Source: Aminipila sp963524205 (lineage in GTDB: Bacteria > Bacillota > Clostridia > Peptostreptococcales > Anaerovoracaceae). Taken from it: 64,000 nt of DNA. The notes beneath the pieces were generated by a model. The model saw only the letters and a program-made list of their open reading frames with translations. It ran no database searches and was not told the DNA's origin. Positions 33,447 to 42,260 of the stretch are shown one piece after another (the first letter of the stretch is position 1; every line of letters begins with the position of its first letter). The DNA is taken from positions 170,817-234,816 of the forward strand of contig CAURED010000004.1 in NCBI GenBank assembly GCA_963524205.1. Direction: 5' to 3'. A program made the position numbers and the translations under genes.

Positions 33447-34739
33447 TTATATCCCGAAGAATTTTGCTGCATCCTCCAGTGTCTTTTTAATATCTGATTC
33501 TGTGTGAGCATTCGATATGAACATAGCCTCAAACTGAGCAGGAGCAAAGTAATTTCCATTATTCATCATGTGTAAGAAATATTTTGCATACTGTTTTAAA
33601 TCTGATTCTCTTGCAGATGTATAATCTGTAACAGGCCCGCTTGTAAAGAACAAAGTACCAATAGAACCTATATAATTTATAGTACAATTTGCCTTTGCAG
33701 TTTCAATAATCTCTGCAAGACCACCGTATAACATTTCTCCCAAAGCATTTATATGTTCATAAACGCCAGGGTTTTCATTCAAATAAGTAAGCTGTGCTAT
33801 GCCTGCAGCCATAGCTACTGGATTTCCACTCAGAGTACCTGCTTGGTAAACTTTTCCTACTGGTGCTACACACTCCATGATTTCGCGTTTACCACCATAA
33901 GCACCTACAGGCATTCCTCCACCAATTATTTTCCCAAAAGTGGCCATATCTGGAGTTACTCCAAACAGTTGCTGGGCACCACCAGGTGCTAATCTAAAAC
34001 CTGTTATAACTTCGTCAAAAATAAGTACTGTTTTATTCACATCACAAATATCACGAAGCTGTTTTAAAAAACCATCTTTCGGAAGCACTACACCCATATT
34101 AGCTGCAACCGGCTCAATTATAACTGCTGCAATATCTCCCTTATACTCTTCAAAAAGTTTTTCTACGCTATCCATATCATTATACTTTGCAGTAAGAGTA
34201 TCTTTTGCACAATTTGCAGTAACTCCTGCGCTGTCTGGTGAGCCACCCTCTGCAATCAGTGCCGAACCTGCCTTAACCAAAAGGCCGTCACTATGCCCAT
34301 GATAGCAACCTTCAAACTTTATGATTTTACTTTTTCCTGTATACCCTCTGGCTGTACGAAGAGCAGACATGGTAGCTTCGGTACCAGAGTTTACCATTCT
34401 AACCATTTCGAAGCACGGGATCATCTGGCAAGTAAGCTTTGCCATGGTTATTTCTCTTTCAGTAGCCGCACCAAAGCTTAAACCATTTATAATCGTTTCC
34501 TGTACTGTCTTTAAAACCCTAGGATTGTTATTTCCAAGAATCATTGGCCCCCATGAGCCAATATAATCTGTATATTTATTTCCATCCACATCATAAATGA
34601 ATTGTGCATCAGCTTTTTCTATAAATCTTGGAGTTGTACCCACTGCCTGAAATGCTCTTGCAGGACTGTTTACTCCTCCGGGTATATATTTTTTTGCCTC
34701 TTCAAATAAAGCTTGTGATGTATCTGTCTTGCTATTCAT
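33447..34739 (-). CDS. hemL: Glutamate-1-semialdehyde 2,1-aminomutase
   Basis: A 430-residue PLP enzyme converting glutamate-1-semialdehyde to 5-aminolevulinate. GGVNSPARAFQAVG near residue 22, YIGSWGPMILGN near 60, the cofactor motif LIFDEVITGFR near 240 and the PLP lysine in ATFGKIIGGGMP near 268 are visible. The ATG at 34739 is used, with GGAGG 11 nt upstream; an earlier in-frame ATG at 34757 overlaps that ribosome site. It follows hemB by 42 bp and ends just before the riboswitch leader. Confidence 0.96.
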   Translation of the reverse strand: MNSKTDTSQALFEEAKKYIPGGVNSPARAFQAVGTTPRFIEKADAQFIYDVDGNKYTDYIGSWGPMILGNNNPRVLKTVQETIINGLSFGAATEREITMAKLTCQMIPCFEMVRMVNSGTEATMSALRTARGYTGKSKIIKFEGCYHGHSDGLLVKAGSALIAEGGSPDSAGVTANCAKDTLTAKYNDMDSVEKLFEEYKGDIAAVIIEPVAANMGVVLPKDGFLKQLRDICDVNKTVLIFDEVITGFRLAPGGAQQLFGVTPDMATFGKIIGGGMPVGAYGGKREIMECVAPVGKVYQAGTLSGNPVAMAAGIAQLTYLNENPGVYEHINALGEMLYGGLAEIIETAKANCTINYIGSIGTLFFTSGPVTDYTSARESDLKQYAKYFLHMMNNGNYFAPAQFEAMFISNAHTESDIKKTLEDAAKFFGI

Positions 34740-34781
34740 AATAAATACTTCCTCCATAAATTTTAAAGTTGCACTGATGGC

Positions 34782-35765
34782 TTATCCAATTCTTCCGCTT
34801 TGAATCATCTCTGCAATTTCCTTCGCAAAATAAGTAATAAGAATGTCAGTCCCTGCCCTAAAAATGCTAGTAGTAGTTTCTGCAATGGTTGCAGCTTCAT
34901 CCACCATTCCAGCCATACCTGCAGCCTTTATCATGGCATATTCGCCACTTACACTGTAAGCTGCTACCGGAACATCTACATGATCTCTGACCTCTCTTAT
35001 AATATCCAGATAAGACAATGCTGGTTTAACCATGACAATATCGGCACCCTCTTCAAGATCCAAAAATACCTCTTTCAGCGCTTCTCTTCTATTGTGGTAA
35101 TCCATCTGATAAGTCTTTCTGTTACCTTTAAAGTTATCTGAACCCGCAGCTTCTCTAAATGGTCCATAGAAAGCAGATGCATATTTAGCAGCGTAAGACA
35201 TAATTGGTGTGTCTTCATAACCAGCTTCATCTAATGCTTCTCGAATTGCTAAAACTCTGCCATCCATCATATCTGAAGGCGCAATCATGTCAGCCCCTGC
35301 TTTAACCTGCGATACTGCCGTTTTAGCCAAAAGCGGCAAGGTTTTGTCATTGTCAACTGTATCGCCTTTAATTATACCACAATGTCCATGAGAAGTGTAT
35401 TCACACATACATACATCTCCTATGTAATATAAATCAGGAAAATCTTTTTTTGCTGCTCTCAAGGCTTCCTGAATAATACCATGCTCATCATAAGCTCCAC
35501 TGCCACATTCATCTTTATGTGCCGGTGCCCCAAAAAGCATAATATTCTTAACTCCTGCCCTTGATACCGCCTCTAGTTCTTCCCCCATAGTATCGATACT
35601 ATATCTCTTCTGCCCTGGCATAGTAGCAATTTCAGTTCTAATGTTCTTTCCTTCTTCTACAAAAATGGGGTAAATTAAGGAATCTCTAGATATCCTTGTT
35701 TCCCTTGTCATATTTCTAACTCTTTCATCTAACCTAAGCCTTCTTGGTCTTGTTAACATATCCAT
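34782..35765 (-). CDS. hemB: Delta-aminolevulinic acid dehydratase (porphobilinogen synthase)
   Basis: A 327-residue enzyme joining two aminolevulinates. RPRRLRLDERVRNM begins the protein; the zinc-type cysteines are in DVCMCEYTSHGHCG near residue 120; the Schiff-base lysines lie in SYAAKYASAFYGP near residue 197 and VMVKPALSYLDI near 250. It works with HemA and HemL to make porphobilinogen for the corrin and siroheme route. No hemE, G or H is in the window. Confidence 0.97.
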   Translation of the reverse strand: MDMLTRPRRLRLDERVRNMTRETRISRDSLIYPIFVEEGKNIRTEIATMPGQKRYSIDTMGEELEAVSRAGVKNIMLFGAPAHKDECGSGAYDEHGIIQEALRAAKKDFPDLYYIGDVCMCEYTSHGHCGIIKGDTVDNDKTLPLLAKTAVSQVKAGADMIAPSDMMDGRVLAIREALDEAGYEDTPIMSYAAKYASAFYGPFREAAGSDNFKGNRKTYQMDYHNRREALKEVFLDLEEGADIVMVKPALSYLDIIREVRDHVDVPVAAYSVSGEYAMIKAAGMAGMVDEAATIAETTTSIFRAGTDILITYFAKEIAEMIQSGRIG

Positions 35766-35784
35766 AAATGCACTCCTTTTCCTA

Positions 35785-35818
35785 GAAAAAACGACCTATC
35801 TCTACGATAAAGGCCGCT
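35785..35818 (-). terminator. Terminator-like hairpin between folD and hemB
   Basis: Minus strand: GCGGCC..TATC pairs with GATA..GGTCGT (with a two-base bulge), then a T run. It lies 20 nt before the hemB start, so it ends the one-carbon operon or tunes read-through into hemB-hemL. Confidence 0.5.
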
Positions 35819-35849
35819 CTTTCCAATTTGCTGTTATATTTATCAAAAA

Positions 35850-36698
35850 TTAGATTGTTTTCTTCGCCGCATCGATAACGTGCATCATAAGCAGGCTGGT
35901 TGTAACTCTGCCAACCCCTCCAGGTACTGGAGTTATTGCTTTCACAATATTTTGTGCTGCCTCAAAATCCACATCACCACAAAGTTTTCCTTCATCAGTC
36001 ATATTTATGCCAACGTCAATAACTACTTGACCTTCATTTAAATATTCAGGCCCTATTGTCTTTGCCTGTCCTGCTGATACAATTAATACATCTGCACTCT
36101 TACAAATGTCTTTCATATCCTCTGTTTTTGTGTGACAAATAATCGGTGTTCCATTCTTACCCAGCACCATCATAGCTGCTGGTCTTCCAACGACTAAACT
36201 TCTTCCTACTACTGCAACCTTTTTACCTGTTATATCAATACCATAATGGTCTAAAATTTCTATACAAGCTCTTGGTGTGCATGGCGGATACCCTAAATCT
36301 GTTCCTGTATACACGCCAGCCATAGATTGATCTGTAATGCCGTCAACATCTTTAGATGCAAGTAACGCTTTTCTAATGGTATTATCATCAATATGATCTG
36401 GTAATGGTCTAAATAATATCACACCATGAACGGTTAAATCAAGATTAATTGCAGCTATTACATTTAATAGCTGTTCCTGAGTAATGTTTTCTTTAAAAAG
36501 GTATTTCTTTACATCCACGCCGATAGACTCAGCGCACTTTATAGCACCCTTCTCATAGGAAATATCTTCGACTTTTGCACCTACTCTGATAATTCCAAGT
36601 GTAGGTGTTACGCCCTTTTCTTTAAGAAGTGAAACTTCTGCTCTAAGTTTTTCATTTACAGCGTCAACAACCTCTTTGCCTTTTAAAATCTGTGCCAT
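35850..36698 (-). CDS. folD: Bifunctional methylene-THF dehydrogenase / methenyl-THF cyclohydrolase FolD
   Basis: A 282-residue cytoplasmic enzyme. SYEKGAIKCAESIGVD near residue 48 holds the catalytic Tyr/Lys, QLLNVIAAINLD and ILFRPLPDHID follow, VVGRSLVVGRPAAMMVL near residue 162 binds NAD(P), and TPVPGGVGRVTTSLLM near 258 is the C-terminal signature. It interconverts formyl-, methenyl- and methylene-THF. It is the last gene of metF-fhs-fchA-folD, 8 bp after fchA. Confidence 0.96.
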   Translation of the reverse strand: MAQILKGKEVVDAVNEKLRAEVSLLKEKGVTPTLGIIRVGAKVEDISYEKGAIKCAESIGVDVKKYLFKENITQEQLLNVIAAINLDLTVHGVILFRPLPDHIDDNTIRKALLASKDVDGITDQSMAGVYTGTDLGYPPCTPRACIEILDHYGIDITGKKVAVVGRSLVVGRPAAMMVLGKNGTPIICHTKTEDMKDICKSADVLIVSAGQAKTIGPEYLNEGQVVIDVGINMTDEGKLCGDVDFEAAQNIVKAITPVPGGVGRVTTSLLMMHVIDAAKKTI

Positions 36699-36706
36699 AA
36701 ACTACT

Positions 36707-37342
36707 CTACTCCTTTACTAGTTTAGCGAGTACATCGCGATAAATTTCATCTGCCATTTTTTCATATTTGGTTAATAAGGTCTTTGCTTCAATATTAATT
36801 TTATCCGCATATTGCTTGTCTTTCATTGCCTTCGTATTTATAAAAACATTTAAACTGGCCCCTTGTAAAGCCGCCTTGCAGAAAACTACTCCTACGCCAG
36901 CGTCACTAACCGCTAAAGCACTGCCCTTTTCTGCGTATTCCTTATGAAGTTCTATTGCTTCACAGCATTTCTTCATTATTTCTAACGGCACAGAACAAGC
37001 TTCTTTTAAAGCATGTTCCATAACCTTGTCTTTTTCTGCTATTTCATCTTCAGTATTTTTTGGCATTCCATAAGCCTTTGATAAAGGTTCAAATACTTCC
37101 GCATCTCTACCTACAAGTTCAAGCAGTTCTCTCTGAAGATTTTCTGTTTTATCCTTAAGCAAACACATCTGCTCCTCTACATCTGCGTATTTTTTCTTTC
37201 CCACAGTCAGAGAAGCTACCATATTTCCCAGTGCAGCACCAATGGCGCCTACTAATGCAGACGCCCCACCACCACCGGGAATTGGTGCTTTGCTGGCAAG
37301 AACTGTTACAAAATCTTCACATGATCCTTTAACAAAATCCAT
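36707..37342 (-). CDS. fchA: Cyclodeaminase/cyclohydrolase family protein FchA
   Basis: A 211-residue helical protein of the formimidoyl-THF cyclodeaminase family. The N-terminal signature APIPGGGGASALVGAIGAALGNMVASLTVGK lies at residues 16-46. It is found with fhs and folD in acetogens and purine- or amino acid-fermenting clostridia, where it makes methenyl-THF from formyl- or formimino-THF. It begins 15 bp after fhs. Confidence 0.92.
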   Translation of the reverse strand: MDFVKGSCEDFVTVLASKAPIPGGGGASALVGAIGAALGNMVASLTVGKKKYADVEEQMCLLKDKTENLQRELLELVGRDAEVFEPLSKAYGMPKNTEDEIAEKDKVMEHALKEACSVPLEIMKKCCEAIELHKEYAEKGSALAVSDAGVGVVFCKAALQGASLNVFINTKAMKDKQYADKINIEAKTLLTKYEKMADEIYRDVLAKLVKE

Positions 37343-37357
37343 ACCATCTATTCCTTC

Positions 37358-39034
37358 CTAGAACAATCCGGATATTTTTCCAGTATTGTCTACATCAATC
37401 TTTTCTGCTGCTGGTACCTTAGGCAGTCCAGGCATTGTCATAATATCTCCGGTTAAGGCCACTATGAAACCTGCTCCAGCTGAAACTTTTAAGTTTCTAA
37501 CAGTTAGTATAAATCCTTTTGGTGCTCCCAAAAGTTTAGCATCATCAGAGAAGCTGTACTGTGTCTTAGCTACACAAATAGGAATGTTTCCAAATCCAAG
37601 TTCCTCTAACTGTGCCATCTGCTTCTTTGCATTCGCAGTAAATGCTACACCATCTGCATGATAAATCTTAGTTGCAATCGCATTTAGCTTTTCTTCAATA
37701 CTCATATTAAGTGAATAGCTGTATGAAAAATCATTTGGCTGTTCACATAGTTTTACAACTTCTTCTGCAAGTGCCTTGCCACCTTCGCCCCCCTTAGCCC
37801 AAACTTCACTAAGTGCAACATTTACACCAAGTTCCCTGCACTTCTTTTCAACTAGTGCAAGTTCTGCTGCCGTATCTGTTGGGAAAGCATTGATAGCAAC
37901 TACTGCTGGTAGTTTAAATACTTTAGTAACATTTTCAACATGCTGTAACAAATTAGGAAGTCCTTTTTCTAAAGCTTCAAGATTTTCATTATTTAAATCA
38001 GCTTTAGCAACACCTCCGTGATGTTTTAAAGCACGGACTGTAGCTACTATAACGACTGCTGAAGGTTGAATATTAGCAGTTCTGCATTTAATGTCAATGA
38101 ATTTTTCTGCTCCAAGATCCGCACCGAAACCAGCTTCAGTAACAACATAATCCGCTAACTTAAGAGCCATTCTTGTAGCCATAATGGAATTGCATCCATG
38201 GGCAATGTTCGCAAATGGTCCACCATGTATAAACGCAGGGTTGTGTTCAAGTGTCTGAACTAGGTTAGGCTTTAATGCATCTTTCAGCAATGCAGCAATT
38301 GCTCCTTGTGCTTTTAATTCACCCGCTGTAACAGGCTTGTCATCATAAGTATATCCAACAATAATTTTCTTTACTCTTTCCTTAAGATCTTCAATATCTT
38401 TAGACATACATAAAATAGCCATAATTTCACTTGCTACAGTAATGTCAAAGCCGTCCTCCCTAGGAGAACCATTTGGTTTACCACCTAGACCATCTATTAC
38501 AAATCTTAGCTGACGATCATTCATGTCAACACATCGTTTCCAAGTAATTTTTCTAGGATCAATATTAAGAGTATTCCCCTGCTGAATATGGTTATCAAGT
38601 AATGCTGCTAAAAGGTTATTTGCAGCGCCAATGGCATGCATATCTCCTGTAAAGTGAAGGTTTATGTCTTCCATAGGTACAACCTGTGCATATCCGCCTC
38701 CAGCGGCTCCACCCTTTACACCAAATACGGGGCCTAATGAAGGTTCTCTTAAAGCTACAATAACATTCTTATTAATTTTTTTAAGACCATCGGCTAAACC
38801 AACTGTTGTAGTAGTTTTTCCTTCTCCTGCAGGAGTTGGAGAAATAGCTGTTACTAAAATTAATTTTCCATCAGGTGCATCTGCTTTGTCATTTAAAATG
38901 TTGTAGTCCACTTTTGCTTTATGGTTTCCGTAAAGTTCGAGATACTTTTCATCCACCCCAGCAATTTTAGCAATTTCACCTATATGAAGTGCTTCTGTTT
39001 CTTGTGCAATCTGAATGTCACTCTTAAATTCCAT
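37358..39034 (-). CDS. fhs: Formate-tetrahydrofolate ligase
   Basis: A 558-residue ATP-dependent ligase. The P-loop PTPAGEGKTTTTVGLADGL lies near residue 67, followed by ALREPSLGPVFGVKGGAAGGGYAQV near residue 97; FIHGGPFANIAHGCNS near residue 268 and MPGLPKVPAAE at the end are family signatures. It makes 10-formyl-THF from formate in the methyl branch of the Wood-Ljungdahl route or runs in reverse for ATP. It lies between metF and fchA. Confidence 0.98.
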   Translation of the reverse strand: MEFKSDIQIAQETEALHIGEIAKIAGVDEKYLELYGNHKAKVDYNILNDKADAPDGKLILVTAISPTPAGEGKTTTTVGLADGLKKINKNVIVALREPSLGPVFGVKGGAAGGGYAQVVPMEDINLHFTGDMHAIGAANNLLAALLDNHIQQGNTLNIDPRKITWKRCVDMNDRQLRFVIDGLGGKPNGSPREDGFDITVASEIMAILCMSKDIEDLKERVKKIIVGYTYDDKPVTAGELKAQGAIAALLKDALKPNLVQTLEHNPAFIHGGPFANIAHGCNSIMATRMALKLADYVVTEAGFGADLGAEKFIDIKCRTANIQPSAVVIVATVRALKHHGGVAKADLNNENLEALEKGLPNLLQHVENVTKVFKLPAVVAINAFPTDTAAELALVEKKCRELGVNVALSEVWAKGGEGGKALAEEVVKLCEQPNDFSYSYSLNMSIEEKLNAIATKIYHADGVAFTANAKKQMAQLEELGFGNIPICVAKTQYSFSDDAKLLGAPKGFILTVRNLKVSAGAGFIVALTGDIMTMPGLPKVPAAEKIDVDNTGKISGLF

Positions 39035-39084
39035 ACTACGTCCTAACCTTTCTAATAATCCATCCCATCACTGTAATTAATTAC

Positions 39085-39942
39085 TTATTTATGAATATCC
39101 GATGCATTTAGAATATCCACGATGTCTTTATATTTATTTAAAGAATAAATGTGTAAACCATTTATCCCTGCATCCATATATTTAGAAATTTGTTTTGCAG
39201 TATACTCTTTCCCTGCTTTTTTGAATTCTTCGGGGTTGTCCCCATATTTTCCGATAATTTCAGCTAATTCTCTCGGAATGGAGCATCCATTTGAAACCGT
39301 CATTCGAATAATGCTGTCTTTAGAAAGTGCAGGCATTATACCCACTATGACAGGCAGCTCAATCTGCTTCTTTCGAATTTTATCAACAAATCTTTCATAA
39401 GCTTCAACATCATGACAAAGCTGTGTCATTAAAAATTCTGCACCACAATCTTGCTTCATTTTTAAATAACTTATATCTTCTTCTATAGAGTCAGCTTCCA
39501 TGTGTTTTTCTGGATAACAAGCAGCGCCAAGACATAAATCAGGAAAATTTTCCTTAATAAAAGAAATCAACTGATTTGCATTGCTAAAATCACCATTTGT
39601 TCCATCCAGTCCATGAGGAATATCTCCTCGTAGTGCCAGAACATTTTCAACACCGACGGAAACATATTCGTGGATGTAGTCCAATACATCCTGTTTAGTG
39701 TTTCCAATGCAAGTAAAGTGTGTCATTACATCATGACCACTCTTTTCTATAATTTCGCATAATTCTGTGCTTCTTCCCTTATTTGTCCCTCCGGCTCCAT
39801 ATGTACAACTAATAAAATCAGGCTTAAACTTATAAAGCTGCTCCAGCGTTTCCTTTAGAGGTTCTAAGGATTGTTCCATTTTAGGGGGGAATACTTCAAA
39901 GGAGAAAGCTACCCGCTCCTTTAGTAGTTCGCTAATTTTCAT
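39085..39942 (-). CDS. metF: Methylenetetrahydrofolate reductase (MetF-like)
   Basis: A 285-residue TIM-barrel flavoprotein. FSFEVFPPK near residue 13, FISCTYGAGGTNKGRS near 48, LALRGDIPHG near 105 and AEFLMTQLCHD near 173 are the flavin and folate motifs. It reduces methylene-THF to methyl-THF for methionine or acetyl-CoA synthesis. The ATG at 39942 has AGGAGG 7 nt upstream. It is the first gene of the one-carbon operon. Confidence 0.94.
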   Translation of the reverse strand: MKISELLKERVAFSFEVFPPKMEQSLEPLKETLEQLYKFKPDFISCTYGAGGTNKGRSTELCEIIEKSGHDVMTHFTCIGNTKQDVLDYIHEYVSVGVENVLALRGDIPHGLDGTNGDFSNANQLISFIKENFPDLCLGAACYPEKHMEADSIEEDISYLKMKQDCGAEFLMTQLCHDVEAYERFVDKIRKKQIELPVIVGIMPALSKDSIIRMTVSNGCSIPRELAEIIGKYGDNPEEFKKAGKEYTAKQISKYMDAGINGLHIYSLNKYKDIVDILNASDIHK

Positions 39943-39982
39943 GTCATTTCCTCCTCTTTTTTCCACTTTAGGCTACCTTAAT

Positions 39983-40011
39983 AGATTACCCTTTAGTAAA
40001 AAGCTTGTCAA
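39983..40011 (-). promoter_or_regulatory. Sigma-A promoter of the one-carbon operon
   Basis: Minus strand: perfect TTGACA, 17-bp spacer, TAATCT. The transcript would start about 35 nt before the metF start codon. Confidence 0.75.
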
Positions 40012-40138
40012 CAATTTACAGAATATTTAAAGTGTTTTTTTTTAGTTCTCTCTGTGCTAATTTTCCTAGTCAAATCAATGGTTACAAGGTTTTTTGGTCT
40101 GTCATTCTATTTTATTATTCTATTAGTCTTTTACTGCC

Positions 40139-40804
40139 TTAAAGTAAAATTTTCTTTAAAAAGGTTTTTCTATGTATTTCACAAATTCCTGCTTTTTCTA
40201 TACCTTCATAATGCGCTTTCGTACCATAACCTTTATTTCTTTCAAAAGCATAATCAGTAAATTTTTCTGCATACTCTACCATCATTCTGTCTCTTGTTAC
40301 CTTTGCTAAAATAGAAGCTGCTGCTATTGACACACTACTTGCATCCCCCTTTATGATTCCAGTTTGAGGTATATCCACGCTTTTTAACGTCAGTGCATCA
40401 ATTAGTACATGCTCTATGCCTTTTCTCTCCTGTTCTTTAAGTGCTTTATCAACCTTTAAAACAGCTTCCTCCATGGCCCTCTTTGTAGCTTCTAATATAT
40501 TAATATCATCAATTACTTGGTTATCTGCCATGCCTATGGCATAAGCAATAGCCTTCTCCTTAATTTTTTCAAATAATTCATTTCTTTTTTTCTCTGAAAG
40601 CTTTTTTGAATCATCAACTCCAAGTACATCAAAATCTGTTGGAAGAACAACACAGGCCGTAACCACTGGCCCAGCTAAAGGTCCTCTCCCAACCTCATCA
40701 ACACCTGCTATAAAAGAAATTCCATTTTTACGCAAGTCATTTTCATACTTGTTCATTTCAGCAAGTCTTTCTTTTAGCAAGGCTTCTCTTTCTTCTTTGT
40801 TCAT
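40139..40804 (-). CDS. rnhB: Ribonuclease HII
   Basis: A 221-residue nuclease removing ribonucleotides from DNA. The active-site block GVDEVGRGPLAGPVV near residue 34 holds the first Asp and Glu, LIDALTL near 135 the third Asp, and SIAAASILAKVTRDRMM near 163 the last. It starts in the last base of rbgA (ATGA-type overlap), so both are translated together. Confidence 0.96.
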   Translation of the reverse strand: MNKEEREALLKERLAEMNKYENDLRKNGISFIAGVDEVGRGPLAGPVVTACVVLPTDFDVLGVDDSKKLSEKKRNELFEKIKEKAIAYAIGMADNQVIDDINILEATKRAMEEAVLKVDKALKEQERKGIEHVLIDALTLKSVDIPQTGIIKGDASSVSIAAASILAKVTRDRMMVEYAEKFTDYAFERNKGYGTKAHYEGIEKAGICEIHRKTFLKKILL

Positions 40805-41646
40805 TATTCCTCACAATGCTCCAAGGTAATTTTTCCAATTGCCCCCGCTCTAAACTCATCGAGAACCGTTCTAGCAGTCCTTTCATAGTCAATTCTTTTA
40901 CCTGACAATATGAATCCTCTCTTAACAGCAATAGCTTCCATGGTATCTAACGGCATTTCTCCAAGCTCTATAAGCTTGTATCTTTCCATTAGTTCTTCAG
41001 GGTATTCACCCTGTAATACACCAATCAATTCAAGAGCTAAAGAAGCCAAGTCCATGGTTTCATCTCTTATAGAACCACAAAATGCTAAATTGAGTCCGAC
41101 TTCAGGATCTTCAAATTTAGGCCACAAGATTCCCGGTGTATCTAATAACTGCATTCCGTTAGCCAAAGTCAGCCATTGCTTACCTCGCGTCACTCCAGGT
41201 TTGTCTCCTGTCTTAGCACTTTTTTTGCCTAAGAGTCTATTAATTAATGAGGATTTCCCTACATTGGGGACACCTACAATCATCATTCTTACATTTCGTT
41301 TTCTTAACAATTCCTCATTTCTGGCATCTTGGTATTTTGAAAGCAGGCTCAACAAGCTAGATACCCCACTACCATTCATGCAGTTCATAGGCACAACAAA
41401 ATGCCCCTCATCCTTAAAGAGTCTTGTCCAACGGTCATTTTGCCTGCTGTCCGCTAAATCCACTTTATTTAAAATGATTACTCGCTGCTTGCCCCCTATT
41501 AAATCATTTATGATAGGATTTCTACTGGAAACAGGTATTCTTGCATCAATAACCTCTAGAACAAGGTCAACCATTTTAAGATTTGCCTGTATTAATTCCC
41601 TGGTTTTTTTCATATGCCCTGGGTACCAGTTTATATTTTCAATCAT
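40804..41646 (-). CDS. rbgA: Ribosome biogenesis GTPase RbgA/YlqF
   Basis: A 280-residue circularly permuted GTPase that matures the 50S subunit. NWYPGHMKKT at the N-terminus is the family mark; the G4 motif NKVDLAD near residue 60 comes before the G1 P-loop GVPNVGKSS near 125 and G3 DTPG near 170, which shows the permutation. It lies between rplS and rnhB, the usual order in Firmicutes. A terminator separates it from rplS. Confidence 0.96.
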   Translation of the reverse strand: MIENINWYPGHMKKTRELIQANLKMVDLVLEVIDARIPVSSRNPIINDLIGGKQRVIILNKVDLADSRQNDRWTRLFKDEGHFVVPMNCMNGSGVSSLLSLLSKYQDARNEELLRKRNVRMMIVGVPNVGKSSLINRLLGKKSAKTGDKPGVTRGKQWLTLANGMQLLDTPGILWPKFEDPEVGLNLAFCGSIRDETMDLASLALELIGVLQGEYPEELMERYKLIELGEMPLDTMEAIAVKRGFILSGKRIDYERTARTVLDEFRAGAIGKITLEHCEE

Positions 41647-41716
41647 GCTTTCACCTCTAAAATGTAATATCTTTATTACATTATTTGTTTCTTTTATTTT
41701 AGTATATCATTATTCT

Positions 41717-41750
41717 AAAAAAAAATAAGGGAACCCGCAAGGGTCCCCTC
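41717..41750 (-). terminator. Terminator after rplS
   Basis: Minus strand GGGGACCC pairs with GGGTTCCC around a TTGC loop and runs into a long T tract. It lies directly after the rplS stop codon. Confidence 0.9.
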
Positions 41751-41757
41751 GATTTGA

Positions 41758-42102
41758 CTATTCGTGCTTGCTCTTAATTCTAGCAGCCTTACCAGTTCTT
41801 TCTCTCATGTAGTTAAGCTTAGCTCTTCTTACATCGCCCCTCTTAACAACCTCAACCTTATCGATTTTGGGTGAGTTAATAGGAAATGTCTTTTCTACAC
41901 CTACGCCAGAAGCAATTCTTCTAACTGTAAAAGTTTGACTGATACCACCGTTCTGCTTCTTTAATACAAAACCTTCGAATATCTGAACTCTTTCTCTGTT
42001 ACCTTCTTTAATCTTGATGTGTACTTTTACTGTATCACCAACATTAAACTGTGGAATATCATCTCTTGAGTATTCCTGTGCAATTACCTGCATTACATTC
42101 AT
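41758..42102 (-). CDS. rplS: 50S ribosomal protein L19
   Basis: A 114-residue ribosomal protein, normal size. FNVGDTVKVHIKI near residue 17, RVQIFEGFVLKKQNGG near 40, FTVRRIASGVGVEKTFPINSP near 55-75 and RRAKLNYMRERTGKAARIK near 94 are signature stretches. The start at 42102 has AAGGAGG 8 nt upstream, fitting the family length; the longer frame is not needed. Confidence 0.98.
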   Translation of the reverse strand: MNVMQVIAQEYSRDDIPQFNVGDTVKVHIKIKEGNRERVQIFEGFVLKKQNGGISQTFTVRRIASGVGVEKTFPINSPKIDKVEVVKRGDVRRAKLNYMRERTGKAARIKSKHE

Positions 42103-42218
42103 TGTTATTTCCTCCTTCCTTCCCAAGACGTTCATGGCAAAATCTAAAATTAATAATCTTAGATAAAATATTTGTATCTCAACATTTTACAATGTCCAGA
42201 GGACCGTCCGTAATAACC
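42103..42218 (-). promoter_or_regulatory. rplS 5' leader, possible L19-type autoregulatory element
   Basis: The predicted transcript has about 116 nt before rplS and contains a small GGTCC/GGACA stem-loop and further pairing. Firmicutes often have a regulatory leader in front of rplS, but I could not confirm the consensus by eye. Confidence 0.35.
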
Positions 42219-42224
42219 TTATCT

Positions 42225-42253
42225 ACTATACCATACTGCTTGGCTTATTGCAA
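42225..42253 (-). promoter_or_regulatory. Sigma-A promoter of rplS
   Basis: Minus strand: TTGCAA, 17-bp spacer, TATAGT. The start would be near 42218. Confidence 0.7.
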
Positions 42254-42260
42254 GTATTTT

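Noticed and set aside
39943..40138. Folate riboswitch upstream of metF-fhs
   Set aside because: The promoter leaves only about 35 nt of leader, too short for such an aptamer.
41660..41690. Inverted repeat AATGTAAT/ATTACATT upstream of rbgA as an operator
   Set aside because: It is short and AT-only apart from one G-C pair per arm, with no regulator nearby; too weak to list as a feature.
40910..41728. 272-codon open frame on the strand opposite rbgA
   Set aside because: It lies almost fully within the well-conserved rbgA gene and has no recognisable motifs; it is a shadow of that gene's codon use.
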